Of a stretch of 44,245 nucleotides of DNA, positions 18,055 through 25,821 are shown piece by piece. The stretch is from Pseudomonadota bacterium (lineage in GTDB: Bacteria; Myxococcota_A; UBA9042; GCA-2863065): positions 1 to 44,245 of the forward strand of contig SXOO01000252.1 in the NCBI GenBank assembly GCA_005776725.1, given 5' to 3'. How positions within the stretch are numbered: the stretch's first letter is position 1; each line of letters begins with the position of its first letter. A program made the position numbers and the translations under genes. The notes beneath the pieces were generated by a model, which saw only the letters and a list, made by a program, of their open reading frames with translations, did not search any database and was not told the origin of the DNA.

Positions 18055-19056
18055 GTGATCGACGTCCCCGTCCTCGATGCCCATGTCCACGTCTGGGACC
18101 CCCGGACCACGCCGCGCGAGACCACCCCCGCCGTGAAGCTCTTCGGCTTCAGCCCGCGTCTCCTGGCGTGGCTCGCCCCCGCGCTCTTCCCGCGTGCGGC
18201 GCTCGCGTTCGTCGGTGACCCACGCTACGTCCTGGCCCCGTGGACCTTCAGTGACCACGCAGACGGCTCTCCCGCGAGCGGCTTCGTGCACGTGGAGGCC
18301 GCGTGGAAGCGACGAGACCCCCGCCGGTACGCGGAAGAGACGCTCTGGCTCGAGAGCCTGGCCGAGCCACGCCTCCGGGGCATCGTCGGTCACGCGGATC
18401 TCGCGCACCCGGATCTCGACGCGCTGCTCGACGCCCACGCCGCTGCGAGTGGTCGGTTCTGCGGCGTGCGCGACAAGCTGGCCCACACCGACGCGCCCGG
18501 GGTCAAGAGCTGGGGGCCCAAGGGGAAGATGGCCACGGCCGCGTTCCGACGAGGCTTCGCCCGGCTCGGCGAGCGGGGACTCACCTTCGACGCGTGGTGC
18601 TACGGGCACCAGCTCGACGAGCTCGACGCCCTGCTACGGGATCTACCGGCGACACAGGTGGTCCTGGACCACGCCGGCACGCCGGTGGGCGTATTTGACG
18701 CGCCGGAGCGGCTGGGCCCCTGGCTCGAGCAACTGGAGCGCCTGGCGCAGCACTCACAGCTCAACGTGAAGCTGTCGGGCCTGCTCATGCCGGTGCTCGG
18801 GGCGCCCCTCGTTCGCGGAGACGCGAGCGTGGGGCAGGTGGTGGATCGCATCGGCCCGGTCGTGGAGCACGCCCTGCGTGTGTTCGGCCCGAAGCGCTGC
18901 ATCCTGGCGTCGAACTTCCCCATGGACCGCGTGGCCGCGACAGCCTCTGTGCTCTGGGAGGCCTTCGACCAGCTCACGCGCGGGCTCCCAGACCGCCGAG
19001 GCGTCTTCGGCGACAACGCCGTGGCGTTCTACCGCCTCACAGCTCCTGCGCCGTAG
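18055..19056 (+). CDS. Amidohydrolase-2 family metal-dependent hydrolase
   Basis: This 333-residue TIM-barrel hydrolase resembles the COG3618 / amidohydrolase-2 group, which includes lactonases and decarboxylases. The metal-binding HxH is in VLDAHVHVWD at the N-terminus, followed by GIVGHADLAHPD, TQVVLDHAGTPVG, LNVKLSGLL and ILASNFPMDR near the end, the usual order of metal and substrate ligands. GTG 18055 has an excellent ribosome binding site (GGGAGGAG, 18044-18051). It is divergent from the flavoprotein gene, about 147 bases apart. Its last 20 bases overlap the 3' end of the convergent membrane-protein gene. The substrate is not predictable; a link to the neighbouring one-carbon enzyme is only suggestive. 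Confidence 0.88.
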   Translation: MIDVPVLDAHVHVWDPRTTPRETTPAVKLFGFSPRLLAWLAPALFPRAALAFVGDPRYVLAPWTFSDHADGSPASGFVHVEAAWKRRDPRRYAEETLWLESLAEPRLRGIVGHADLAHPDLDALLDAHAAASGRFCGVRDKLAHTDAPGVKSWGPKGKMATAAFRRGFARLGERGLTFDAWCYGHQLDELDALLRDLPATQVVLDHAGTPVGVFDAPERLGPWLEQLERLAQHSQLNVKLSGLLMPVLGAPLVRGDASVGQVVDRIGPVVEHALRVFGPKRCILASNFPMDRVAATASVLWEAFDQLTRGLPDRRGVFGDNAVAFYRLTAPAP

Positions 19057-19789
19057 GGATCACGGCGTTCGCCAAGAACCGCGACAGAACCAGCGTGAGC
19101 TGGTGGCTCAGCTCCGCGACATCGCGGAGCCAGGTCCCGCTCGAGGGGTCTACCGCCGGGTGTACGAGCAGCGTAAGGGCTGACCCGCTGAAGGCGAGCT
19201 CTTCCACGCGTAGCGCCTGGTGATCCGCCAGCTGAGCGAGCGTGTCGGCGAGCCCGGCCTCCATGAACTCCTGAAAGAGCCGCGGGCGGCTCGAGGCGGC
19301 TTCGAAGCTGCGCATATGGGGGCCGAGGTCCATTCGGCGGAGGCGGATCTCGTGGGACGCCAGCGGGACTCGGGTGTTGTCTACGACGGGATCCAGGCCG
19401 GCGAGCGACCCGAGCCTGCGGATGACGAACGCCAGCTCGACGTCCACACCCAGCGGCTGCCGCGTGACCACGAAGGGCAGGTTGGCGCGATAGCTAATTT
19501 CCGCGCTCATCGGGCCGAACGCCGTGGGCACCACCACAGGGTCGAGCCCGGTCCCCTGAAGCGAGTACGCCTGCGCCTCCTGCCGACCTATCGCGAGCGC
19601 GCGCCGCACACGAGGCTCGTCGAAGCGGTCGAGACCCGAGGCCACCGGCGTGATCGCGCGGCGGCCAATGAGCGCGATGGCCGCCACGGCGAGGAGCGCG
19701 AACGCGGCGACCGGCGACCACAACGCGACGCCACCGATCACTGAGAGGCCGAGTACGGGAGCGAGGCGACGAAGGGTGGGATTGACCAT
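19037..19789 (-). CDS. Unknown membrane protein with two N-terminal helices
   Basis: This is a protein of 250 residues (253 if a TTG nine bases upstream is used). It has two adjacent hydrophobic helices near the N-terminus (LAPVLGLSVIGGVALW, VAAFALLAVAAIALIG) and a soluble domain of about 190 residues, probably cytoplasmic. I do not recognise the family. It follows the surface-protein gene by 17 bases on the same strand and so likely belongs to that unit. Its 3' end overlaps the amidohydrolase gene by 20 bases on the opposite strand. No ribosome binding site is evident at either start. Confidence 0.75.
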   Translation of the reverse strand: MVNPTLRRLAPVLGLSVIGGVALWSPVAAFALLAVAAIALIGRRAITPVASGLDRFDEPRVRRALAIGRQEAQAYSLQGTGLDPVVVPTAFGPMSAEISYRANLPFVVTRQPLGVDVELAFVIRRLGSLAGLDPVVDNTRVPLASHEIRLRRMDLGPHMRSFEAASSRPRLFQEFMEAGLADTLAQLADHQALRVEELAFSGSALTLLVHPAVDPSSGTWLRDVAELSHQLTLVLSRFLANAVIPTAQEL

Positions 19790-19806
19790 GGCGGACAAGC
19801 TAGGCG

Positions 19807-21432
19807 CTACTCGCCAGCCTCCAATGGGAGGACCAAGAAATACCGACCGGTGTCGTCGGTGCGCGTGCGCGCGATGCGCCAGTACTCCGCCGCCGGCGCG
19901 GGGCCTTCCTCGAGAGCCTCGACCAGCGCGCCGGCCACGGGCGCGCCGTCCGCCGCGAAGACGGAGCCCTCCATGATGAGCGGCGCGGGCAGGGTGGCCT
20001 CGTGGACCCGGTCGGCGAGGACCTCGACGTGCGGCGTGGCGCTCGAGGGGTGCCCCGAGTCCACCGGGGGCTCGGCCACCACATGGTAGACGCCGGGGTC
20101 CACCGAGAGGCTGTACTCGCCGAGCTCATCGGTGACCGCCACGAACTCGGAGGGGCCGTCGGCGGCCTCGGCCCGAAGCGCCACGCGCACCCGCGGGAGG
20201 CGCTCGCCCGCCGCCGACTGCACGGTGCCCGTGACCCGTGGCCTCGCGGGCAGCTCGATGGCACGCGACTCGCGAAGCGTGACGTCCCACGCATCCTCGG
20301 AGAACCGGGCCCAGGCCACGTCGGAGGGAGGGATGACCGACAGCGCGTACGACCGCCCAATCGCGCGGAGAGAGGCGATACCTGTGCGGTCGGTGGTCGC
20401 GTTGAGGCTGAAAGAGGCGTTCCGCCAACGCTCGTCGTCCTCCAGCGTGGCCGTGAGTCGAACGGTGGCGCCGTTGATTGGGGTCCCGTCCCCGCCTCGG
20501 ACCTGAAGGGACACTGGCTGGTCATTCAACGCCACGGGGAGGTGCACGTCTGGAACAGGGTTCAGTCCCTTGCTCGCGGGCAGCGCGTCGACCCAAGCCG
20601 AGCCCCAGAGCAGGCGGGCATCGAAGCGCGGAATGGGCGCGCCCCCGCTGCCAGCCTCGACCGTGACCACGTAGTTCCCTTCTTCGGGGCACCGGATCGT
20701 GTAGTTGCCCTTCTCGCCCGTGACGCCAGTGGTGCAGCGCGCCAGCGTCGTCTGCTCGTACGCGCTCACCCGGGCACCCACGACGCGCTCAGTGAAGAGG
20801 CCCGTGTCCGGTGCGGGGGCGACCACGCGCCCCTCGAGGGTGGGGAGGTCGGAGACCGACTTCAGCCAGAACGTGACATCGGTGTCAGCCTCGTAGCGCA
20901 CGGTCTCGACGTGGGTGGGCCGGCCGCCATCGGGCCCTGGCGCCGAGATCTGCAGCTCGTAAGCCGCGCCGCGCTGCAGATAGAGCTCGAAGGCGTTCGA
21001 AGTAGAGATGAAGGACGAGCGGACCTCGCCGGGGATCACCTCGTCGATCGCCACCACCACCAACGAGACCTCGACGCTGCTCTCGAGCGCGTTGTCCTCC
21101 ACCCGGACACGCCCGGTGACGCGGACTTGATCGGGCAGCGTCACGTCGACCACCGGCGAGGCCGGGTCGATCTTCACGACCAGCTGATGCGAAGGAACCA
21201 GGGCCGCCTCGGGGAGCGGCTCCACCTTCAGGGCCACCTGCCGCTCGTGACCCTCGGCCGCCGAGCAGACGCGCAGCTCGGCGTGGCACACCTGCCCACC
21301 AGAGCAATCCGAGGAAGCGGTGCAGTTCGGCTGCGGCACGGGCCCGCCGAGGACCGCGAGTGCAGCCGTCCCCTCCGCCGCGCCACAGCAGAGGGTGAAG
21401 AGCAAGACGGAGAGCTGCCAGAAGCGCGTCAC
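19807..21432 (-). CDS. Secreted surface protein with carboxypeptidase-regulatory-like beta-sandwich repeats
   Basis: This 541-residue protein starts at GTG 21432, whose G is the last base of the upstream stop codon (TAGTG). An N-terminal signal peptide (FWQLSVLLFTLCCG region) is followed by a small Cys-rich segment, CTASSDCSGGQVCHAELRVC, a pattern common in Myxococcota surface proteins. The rest consists of beta-sandwich modules of 80-100 residues of the carboxypeptidase-regulatory/SdrD-like kind: VRVTGRVRVEDNALESSV, LEGRVVAPAPDTGLFTERVV, PRVTGTVQSAAGERLPRVRV and GSVFAADGAPVAGALVEA, each followed by an ELGEYSLSVDPGVYHV-type strand pair. It is likely extracellular and structural or adhesive. 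It is coupled to an upstream lipoprotein gene. Confidence 0.82.
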   Translation of the reverse strand: MTRFWQLSVLLFTLCCGAAEGTAALAVLGGPVPQPNCTASSDCSGGQVCHAELRVCSAAEGHERQVALKVEPLPEAALVPSHQLVVKIDPASPVVDVTLPDQVRVTGRVRVEDNALESSVEVSLVVVAIDEVIPGEVRSSFISTSNAFELYLQRGAAYELQISAPGPDGGRPTHVETVRYEADTDVTFWLKSVSDLPTLEGRVVAPAPDTGLFTERVVGARVSAYEQTTLARCTTGVTGEKGNYTIRCPEEGNYVVTVEAGSGGAPIPRFDARLLWGSAWVDALPASKGLNPVPDVHLPVALNDQPVSLQVRGGDGTPINGATVRLTATLEDDERWRNASFSLNATTDRTGIASLRAIGRSYALSVIPPSDVAWARFSEDAWDVTLRESRAIELPARPRVTGTVQSAAGERLPRVRVALRAEAADGPSEFVAVTDELGEYSLSVDPGVYHVVAEPPVDSGHPSSATPHVEVLADRVHEATLPAPLIMEGSVFAADGAPVAGALVEALEEGPAPAAEYWRIARTRTDDTGRYFLVLPLEAGE

Positions 21433-22058
21433 TAGCGGCCTCCCGAGCACCGCGAGGGATCGCCCGCGACCGACACGGTCCATGTGACCACCGTGACCGG
21501 CTCTCCGTTACGCGATTGCCGCTGCTCCAGGAATGAGTCGCCGGCCAAGATCATCTCTCCCGTGGTTACGAACGCCTCCACGAGGTAGGTCTTCACACAC
21601 TGGTCCGCCGTCCCGTCGCACGGGACGAGGTTGATGAGGCCCTCGTCGCACGGATCGAACTCGTAGCTCTCGGTGGCCGCGACATTGGAGGGGAAGGGGT
21701 TCTCCGGATCGTAGGCGACCCACCAATAGACCTGCGAGCGCGGGCCACCCGCGGGCACGACGAGCGCGCGGCTTACGTCGAAGAGCAAGTGCGGCGCCTC
21801 GGGCTCGAAGGCCGTCTTCTGAACCCCCGCCGTGCGCGGGGTCAGCTTCTGCACGTCGACGAGGGCGCTCGGCGGCGCGGCCTCCTTCTCGAGCGGGGGT
21901 GGCGGAAAAACGCAGGCGGTCGGGAGCACACACATCACCGTGATGCATAGCAGACGGCGTGCCAGGGGCGCGGCTACGCGATGCGCGTAATAGTTACCTG
22001 AGGTTACGCACGAGCGGCGCGACGGCCACTCGCCAACGGCTGGGGATAACCCTGACAA
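21432..22058 (-). CDS. Predicted lipoprotein, unknown function
   Basis: This protein has up to 208 residues with a lipoprotein-type signal: ARRLLCITVMCVLPTAC, giving a lipobox LPTAC, followed by a Pro-rich linker (VFPPPPLEKEAAPPS). The start is uncertain. The ATG at 22058 leaves an unusually long 30-residue stretch ahead of the signal, and no better ATG, GTG or TTG lies at the right distance. The mature part has paired cysteines (FDPCDEGLINLVPCDGTADQC, SRCSGGR) and WWVAYDPENPFPSN. It is translationally coupled to the repeat surface protein and follows the flagellar genes by about 57 bases. I recognise no family; an extracytoplasmic partner of the surface protein is a reasonable guess. Confidence 0.7.
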   Translation of the reverse strand: MSGLSPAVGEWPSRRSCVTSGNYYAHRVAAPLARRLLCITVMCVLPTACVFPPPPLEKEAAPPSALVDVQKLTPRTAGVQKTAFEPEAPHLLFDVSRALVVPAGGPRSQVYWWVAYDPENPFPSNVAATESYEFDPCDEGLINLVPCDGTADQCVKTYLVEAFVTTGEMILAGDSFLEQRQSRNGEPVTVVTWTVSVAGDPSRCSGGR

Positions 22059-22115
22059 CGATGTCAGGATAGACGGGTGCGCCGCGGTGTTCCAGTTCGG
22101 GGCGCCGCGCCCGCG

Positions 22116-22469
22116 TCAGAGGAGCCCGGAGGTGACGTAGGAGCGGTGGATCGCGAAGGAGCGACGCGTTCGCGACAACGCTTGCTCGGCCGCGTCGCGG
22201 GCCACGATCAGCTGGGCCAGGAGCTCTCTGTCGCGAGCCAGGTACCCGCGCGCCCAATCCGAGAGCCCGTCTTCGCTCCCGAGCCGGCTCACCAGCAGCG
22301 CCAGATCGGCCTCTCGTCCCATGACCACCGAGGGCAGTGACTCGAGGTCTGCCTGCGCGAGCGCCTCGATAAGACGCTCGTGCGCGAGCTCGAGACGCGC
22401 CTTCAAGTCGGTGGTAGTCACGGGCGCGCTGACCGGTGAGTCGCTCTCGAAAGCATGGAAGTCGTTCAT
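22116..22469 (-). CDS. Small helical protein after FliS, FliT-like
   Basis: This is a 117-residue, mostly helical protein starting at ATG 22469 in an ATGA overlap with the fliS stop. The middle reads TTTDLKARLELAHERLIEALAQADLE and ends with an amphipathic helix before SYVTSGLL. Size, position directly after fliS, and helical composition fit FliT-type export chaperones, which bind FliD. Sequence identity with FliT is not evident to me, so the role is inferred from context. Confidence 0.7.
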   Translation of the reverse strand: MNDFHAFESDSPVSAPVTTTDLKARLELAHERLIEALAQADLESLPSVVMGREADLALLVSRLGSEDGLSDWARGYLARDRELLAQLIVARDAAEQALSRTRRSFAIHRSYVTSGLL

Positions 22470-22852
22470 GTCTCGGCCCTCCGGGCGCGGAGTTGGCGCT
22501 CCGCCTCGTCGAACGCGTCGCGCAGCGGCTGAAGCACACGAACCACCTCCTCGAGGATGGCGGCGTTCTTCGTCCCGTAGCCCTCGAGCAGGCGCTGCTT
22601 GGAGAAGCCGTAGAGGTCGAGGAGGTTCTGGGAGAGCTCGGGCGCCTCCTCGGGCCGGAGCGCGCTCATGAGCTCCGTGAGGATGTCCTGTCCATTGCCA
22701 AGCAGCTCCCCGGCTCGGGCGAACTCCCGGTCTTCGAGGCACATGATGGCCTGCCGGATGCGCTGAAAGAGCGCGTCATACAACATGACGACGAGCTCCC
22801 CCGGTGTGGCGGTGAATACCCGGGTCTTGAGGTACTCGGCGTGTGCGTACAT
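22466..22852 (-). CDS. fliS: Flagellar export chaperone FliS
   Basis: This 128-residue FliS binds the C-terminus of newly made flagellin in the cytoplasm and delivers it to the flagellar export gate. It has the family N-terminus (MYAHAEYLKTRVFTATPGELVVMLYDALFQRI), the central CLEDREFARAGELLGNGQDILTEL and LSQNLLDLYGFSKQRLLEG. It lies 34 bases after fliD and overlaps the next small gene by four bases. Start ATG at 22852 is preceded by GAGGGGAAAGA, an adequate ribosome binding site. Confidence 0.96.
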   Translation of the reverse strand: MYAHAEYLKTRVFTATPGELVVMLYDALFQRIRQAIMCLEDREFARAGELLGNGQDILTELMSALRPEEAPELSQNLLDLYGFSKQRLLEGYGTKNAAILEEVVRVLQPLRDAFDEAERQLRARRAET

Positions 22853-22886
22853 CGGTCTTTCCCCTCTCGTTACTCGGCCAATGCCA

Positions 22887-24224
22887 CTAACGGAGCGCGT
22901 TCGCCAGGTAGTTGCCCTGGGCCGTCCAGGCGCTCGCGGTTTTCTCCAGCGCCCCGAACTGTCGGATCAGCAAGGTCTCGTACCGCTCCGCTCGGAGGCC
23001 TAGGTCGTCGATCCGTTTGTCGAAGCTCTTGATCTGCGCGTTCAGGCCGTCTGTGCGGGCCTTGAAGACCCCGTCCGTGCCCGTGTAGCGCTCGAGGCCT
23101 GCCTTCACGCGCTTCGCGATCCCGTCGGCGTTGGTGAACACGCGGACCACGGCCATCGGGTCCTTTGCCACCGCGGTCTTGAGCGCCGCGGAGTCGAGCT
23201 CCAGTTTGCCGGAGCGGCTCGTCTTGATGCCGAAGGCGGCGATGTTGTCGAATGTCTTGCCGGCGAGTGAGCTGACCGCCGCCGAGGTGAGGGCGCTGAA
23301 CTCCCCACGGAGCCCGCGGACCGCAGCGTCACCTGCGAGGGTCTTGTCGCGCGCGGTGTTCTCGACGACCGTGGTCTCCTTCGTGATGAGGTCGATGGCT
23401 TCGTTGTAGGCGTCAACGAACTCCTTGATCTTCGTCTCCATGGCAGCGGCGTCACCCTTGACGGTGAGCTTCTCGGCCGCGGCAGTGGGTGCGAGGAGGG
23501 AGAGCGTCACGCCGGGGATAGCCGTGGTGACCTCGTTGGACTCGGACGTGACGGCGAGCCCGTCGATCGTCAGGGAGGCGTTCTGAGCGGCTTGCGTCGT
23601 GGTGAGCCCTAGTTCCGAACCGGTGGCGCCGGTGTAGGACTCCGTGACCGCAAGCGCCGTGCTCGGATCGAGACCCGCTGTGTGCCCACTCTTCTCCGCC
23701 GTGATGGAGAGATAGGAGTTGGTTCCATCGTTGATGATCGTGGCGAAGGCGCCGGTCACGGTCTGGTTGAAGCGCTCCGCTACTGCAGTGAGGGACTCCC
23801 CCTCCTCGATCGCGACCGTTTGGGGGTCACCGCCGCGGACCGTGACGCTGAGTGTCCCCGCCTTCACCGTAGGCGAGGCGTTCGAGATTCCCACGGATCG
23901 CATTTTGGCTGACTTTGCGAGAGCACCGACCGTAACGTCGTAGTCGCCCTTGGTGGCCATGCCGTCGGCCTTGGTGGTGAAGGCCTTCTCGTTCGAGCTA
24001 GACGCCGCGAAGCTGCCGAGCTCGAGCACCGTGTCGATGGCCTTGAGCTTGTCCAGGACCTTGGTGAAGGCGGCCTTCAGCTTCCCGTAGATCGAGATCT
24101 GGTTGGAGACGCTCGCCTTTTTCGACTCCATCGCCCGGATGGGCTGCCGCTCGATGGAAACGAGCTGCTCGATGATGGAGTTGGTATCGAGGCCTGAGGC
24201 GAGGCCTCCAGCACGGATCGTCAT
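22887..24224 (-). CDS. fliD: Flagellar hook-associated protein 2 (filament cap) FliD
   Basis: This 445-residue filament cap protein helps flagellin subunits fold in at the growing tip. The N-terminus (IRAGGLASGLDTNSIIEQLV, then a helix with IRAMESKKASVSNQISIYGKLK) is the FliD D0 signature. The C-terminal part (KEFVDAYNEAIDLITKET, GLRGEFSALTSAAV, LRAERYETLLIRQFGALEKT) is equally typical. At 445 residues it is of ordinary size. ATG 24224 follows GGAGGGTGCC, with GGAGGG as the ribosome binding site. It is separated from flagellin by a 317-base gap with a strong hairpin. Confidence 0.96.
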   Translation of the reverse strand: MTIRAGGLASGLDTNSIIEQLVSIERQPIRAMESKKASVSNQISIYGKLKAAFTKVLDKLKAIDTVLELGSFAASSSNEKAFTTKADGMATKGDYDVTVGALAKSAKMRSVGISNASPTVKAGTLSVTVRGGDPQTVAIEEGESLTAVAERFNQTVTGAFATIINDGTNSYLSITAEKSGHTAGLDPSTALAVTESYTGATGSELGLTTTQAAQNASLTIDGLAVTSESNEVTTAIPGVTLSLLAPTAAAEKLTVKGDAAAMETKIKEFVDAYNEAIDLITKETTVVENTARDKTLAGDAAVRGLRGEFSALTSAAVSSLAGKTFDNIAAFGIKTSRSGKLELDSAALKTAVAKDPMAVVRVFTNADGIAKRVKAGLERYTGTDGVFKARTDGLNAQIKSFDKRIDDLGLRAERYETLLIRQFGALEKTASAWTAQGNYLANALR

Positions 24225-24541
24225 GGCACCCTCCGGACGCGGGGTTCGCGAAGCGCCGCTTCACAACCGCCGTATGGACTGAACGGGCCACTGGGTCCCG
24301 GGCTTTAGCTCCGAATCTCACCTGAGCGCGGGAGCGCGGAGGTGGCCGGGCCGGGGAGCTCTGCTGCCCCGGCCCCAGCCTGAATCGCCCGCTCGGTGGG
24401 CGGACTCGCGACGCCTCGCTCGAAAGAGCCCTCTCGGCGTTCTTACGCCCGCCGCGAGTGCGGGGCACAGGACTACGAGTTGTCGGAGCGACTCGCGGAG
24501 GGGAGGTCCTTCCCCTCCGCGAGTCAAGCCGCGCCGGCGGT
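24225..24541. other. Intergenic region between flagellin and fliD
   Basis: These 317 bases contain no convincing gene. The flagellin-side end holds a 15-base-pair perfect hairpin (24490-24525). The fliD-side end holds the fliD ribosome binding site. A fliD-fliS promoter would be expected here, reading left; I cannot point to convincing sigma28 or sigma54 boxes. Confidence 0.6.
24490..24525 (-). terminator. Perfect 15-base-pair hairpin after flagellin
   Basis: GACTCGCGGAGGGGA (24490-24504), a six-base loop and TCCCCTCCGCGAGTC (24511-24525) form a fully paired stem 17 bases after the flagellin stop. It lacks a clear U-run on the minus strand, so it may work as a partial terminator or an mRNA-stabilising 3' end, letting flagellin accumulate above fliD. 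Confidence 0.7.
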
Positions 24542-25372
24542 TTAGCCGAGCAGCTGGAGCGCCGCCTGCGGCAGGGCGTTCGCCTGGGCGAGCATGGCGG
24601 TGCCGGCCTGCGTCAGGACCTGGCCACGCGTGAGCGAGCTGGACTCCGCAGCGATGTCGGTGTCGCGGATGCGCGAGTTGGCGGACGCGAGGTTTTCCCG
24701 CATGACGTCGGCCGAGGAGGCGGCCTGGGTGAGGCGGTTGCCCTTGGCGCCCAGGTTGGAGCGTGCCGTGCTGAGCGTCTCGAGCGCCGAGTCGAGGGAA
24801 GCCATCGCGGCCTGCGCGTTCGCCTTGGTGTCCACCGCCTCCGTGCCGGCCATCCCGAGGCCGGTGGTGGTGACGTTGTTCACGGTCACGGCGATGCGGA
24901 AGTTCGCGCCGTTCTTGAAGCCCACCTGGAAGTCGAGCCCAGTGGTGGCGAAGGTGCCGTCGGTCAGGACCTTCCCGTTGAACTCCGTGGTGCTCGCGAT
25001 CCGGTCGATCTCGGCCGAGAGGTCGCCGAACTCCGTGTTGAGGAAGCCGCGCTGCGAGTCGGTGAGCGAGTCGTTGGCGGCCTGCACCGTGAGCTCACGC
25101 ATACGAATCAGGGCGCTCGAGATCTCTCCCATGGCGCCTTCAGCCGTCTGCACGACCGAGAGGCCGTCGTTGGCGTTGCGGGATGCCTGGCCGAGGCCGC
25201 GGATCTGCGCCTTCATGCTCTCCGAGATACCGAGGCCAGCCGCATCGTCCATGGCCGAGTTGATGCGCAGGCCCGACGTGAGCCGGTTCAGCGAGGTGTT
25301 CAGCTGGCTCTGCGAGTTGGCCAAGTGTCGCTGACCGGTGATGCTCGGGCTGTTCGTGACGATCGAAATCAT
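24542..25372 (-). CDS. fliC: Flagellin, short form
   Basis: This 276-residue flagellin, the filament subunit, is exported through the flagellar type III apparatus. The N-terminal D0/D1 part shows SQSQLNTSLNRLTSGLRINS, DDAAGLGISESMKAQIRGL and NDGLSVVQTAEGAMGEI. The C-terminal part shows LSTARSNLGAKGNRL, ENLASANSRIRDTDIAAES and ANALPQAALQLLG. The variable middle is only about 90 residues, so the surface domains D2/D3 are essentially missing, and the protein is near the minimum length for a functional flagellin. ATG 25372 has AAGGAG seven bases ahead. It is flanked by a leader hairpin (25395-25413) and the 3' hairpin. Confidence 0.97.
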   Translation of the reverse strand: MISIVTNSPSITGQRHLANSQSQLNTSLNRLTSGLRINSAMDDAAGLGISESMKAQIRGLGQASRNANDGLSVVQTAEGAMGEISSALIRMRELTVQAANDSLTDSQRGFLNTEFGDLSAEIDRIASTTEFNGKVLTDGTFATTGLDFQVGFKNGANFRIAVTVNNVTTTGLGMAGTEAVDTKANAQAAMASLDSALETLSTARSNLGAKGNRLTQAASSADVMRENLASANSRIRDTDIAAESSSLTRGQVLTQAGTAMLAQANALPQAALQLLG

Positions 25373-25394
25373 GGCAGTGCTCCTTGGCGATTGT

Positions 25395-25413
25395 GGGGGG
25401 GCTTTGCCCCCCC
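25395..25413 (-). promoter_or_regulatory. Hairpin in flagellin mRNA leader
   Basis: Seven G, then CTTTG, then seven C make a perfect eight-base-pair stem with a three-base loop. It ends about 23 bases before the flagellin start codon and just upstream of the AAGGAG site. So placed, it would be in the mRNA leader and could protect the message or influence ribosome access. Confidence 0.55.
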
Positions 25414-25743
25414 GGAGGTCACTTGGAGGTTGTCACCCGGCGGGACTGCGACGCCGCAGCCCCTTCGTTCCCGATATCCCGCCCGGCCGTCTCCGACTCA
25501 CGGGGCGCCCGAGAGCGTCCCGATCTGTGTGTCGGATCCGGAGCCCAAGCACCGGGTCAGCTTACGCCGAGCGGGTCGGGACTCCCGGAGCGAAGGGTTG
25601 GTGGCGCTCCGGATTCATCCGGGGCCCACCTGACCGCCTCCGTTGTGGGAGAACGTGACCGAGGAGAGAGGGTTTAGGAGAATTGTGAGGGGGAGTTGCG
25701 AGGAGTCCCGGGCGGGGCAGACCGGCGAGTGGCTCGCGTTAGC

Positions 25744-25760
25744 TCCGAGTGGAACTCGGA
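25744..25760 (-). terminator. Hairpin after PilZ gene, possible terminator
   Basis: TCCGAGT, GGA, ACTCGGA form a perfect seven-base-pair stem with a three-base loop, 61 bases after the PilZ stop. No U-run follows on the minus strand, so termination by it alone is doubtful. Confidence 0.35.
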
Positions 25761-25821
25761 CGTGGACATCGCCTGGAGCCGCTCCGAGTGCCCGACCAGC
25801 GACGCGCTTGGAGCCACGCTT

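Larger units (their letters stand above)
25373..25821. other. Flagellin leader and PilZ 3' intergenic region
   Basis: These 449 bases lie between the PilZ gene and flagellin, both reading left. I see no gene. They contain a GC hairpin in the flagellin leader, a seven-base-pair hairpin after the PilZ gene, and presumably the flagellin promoter. No clear sigma28 (TAAA and GCCGATAA) or sigma54 (GG-N10-GC with good flanks) motif stands out. Confidence 0.6.

Noticed and set aside
25414..25821. Sigma28 or sigma54 promoter for flagellin
   Set aside because: CTAAACCC on the minus strand near 25670 is the best -35-like hit, but no GCCGATAA-type box follows, and no GG-N10-GC pair has good flanks.
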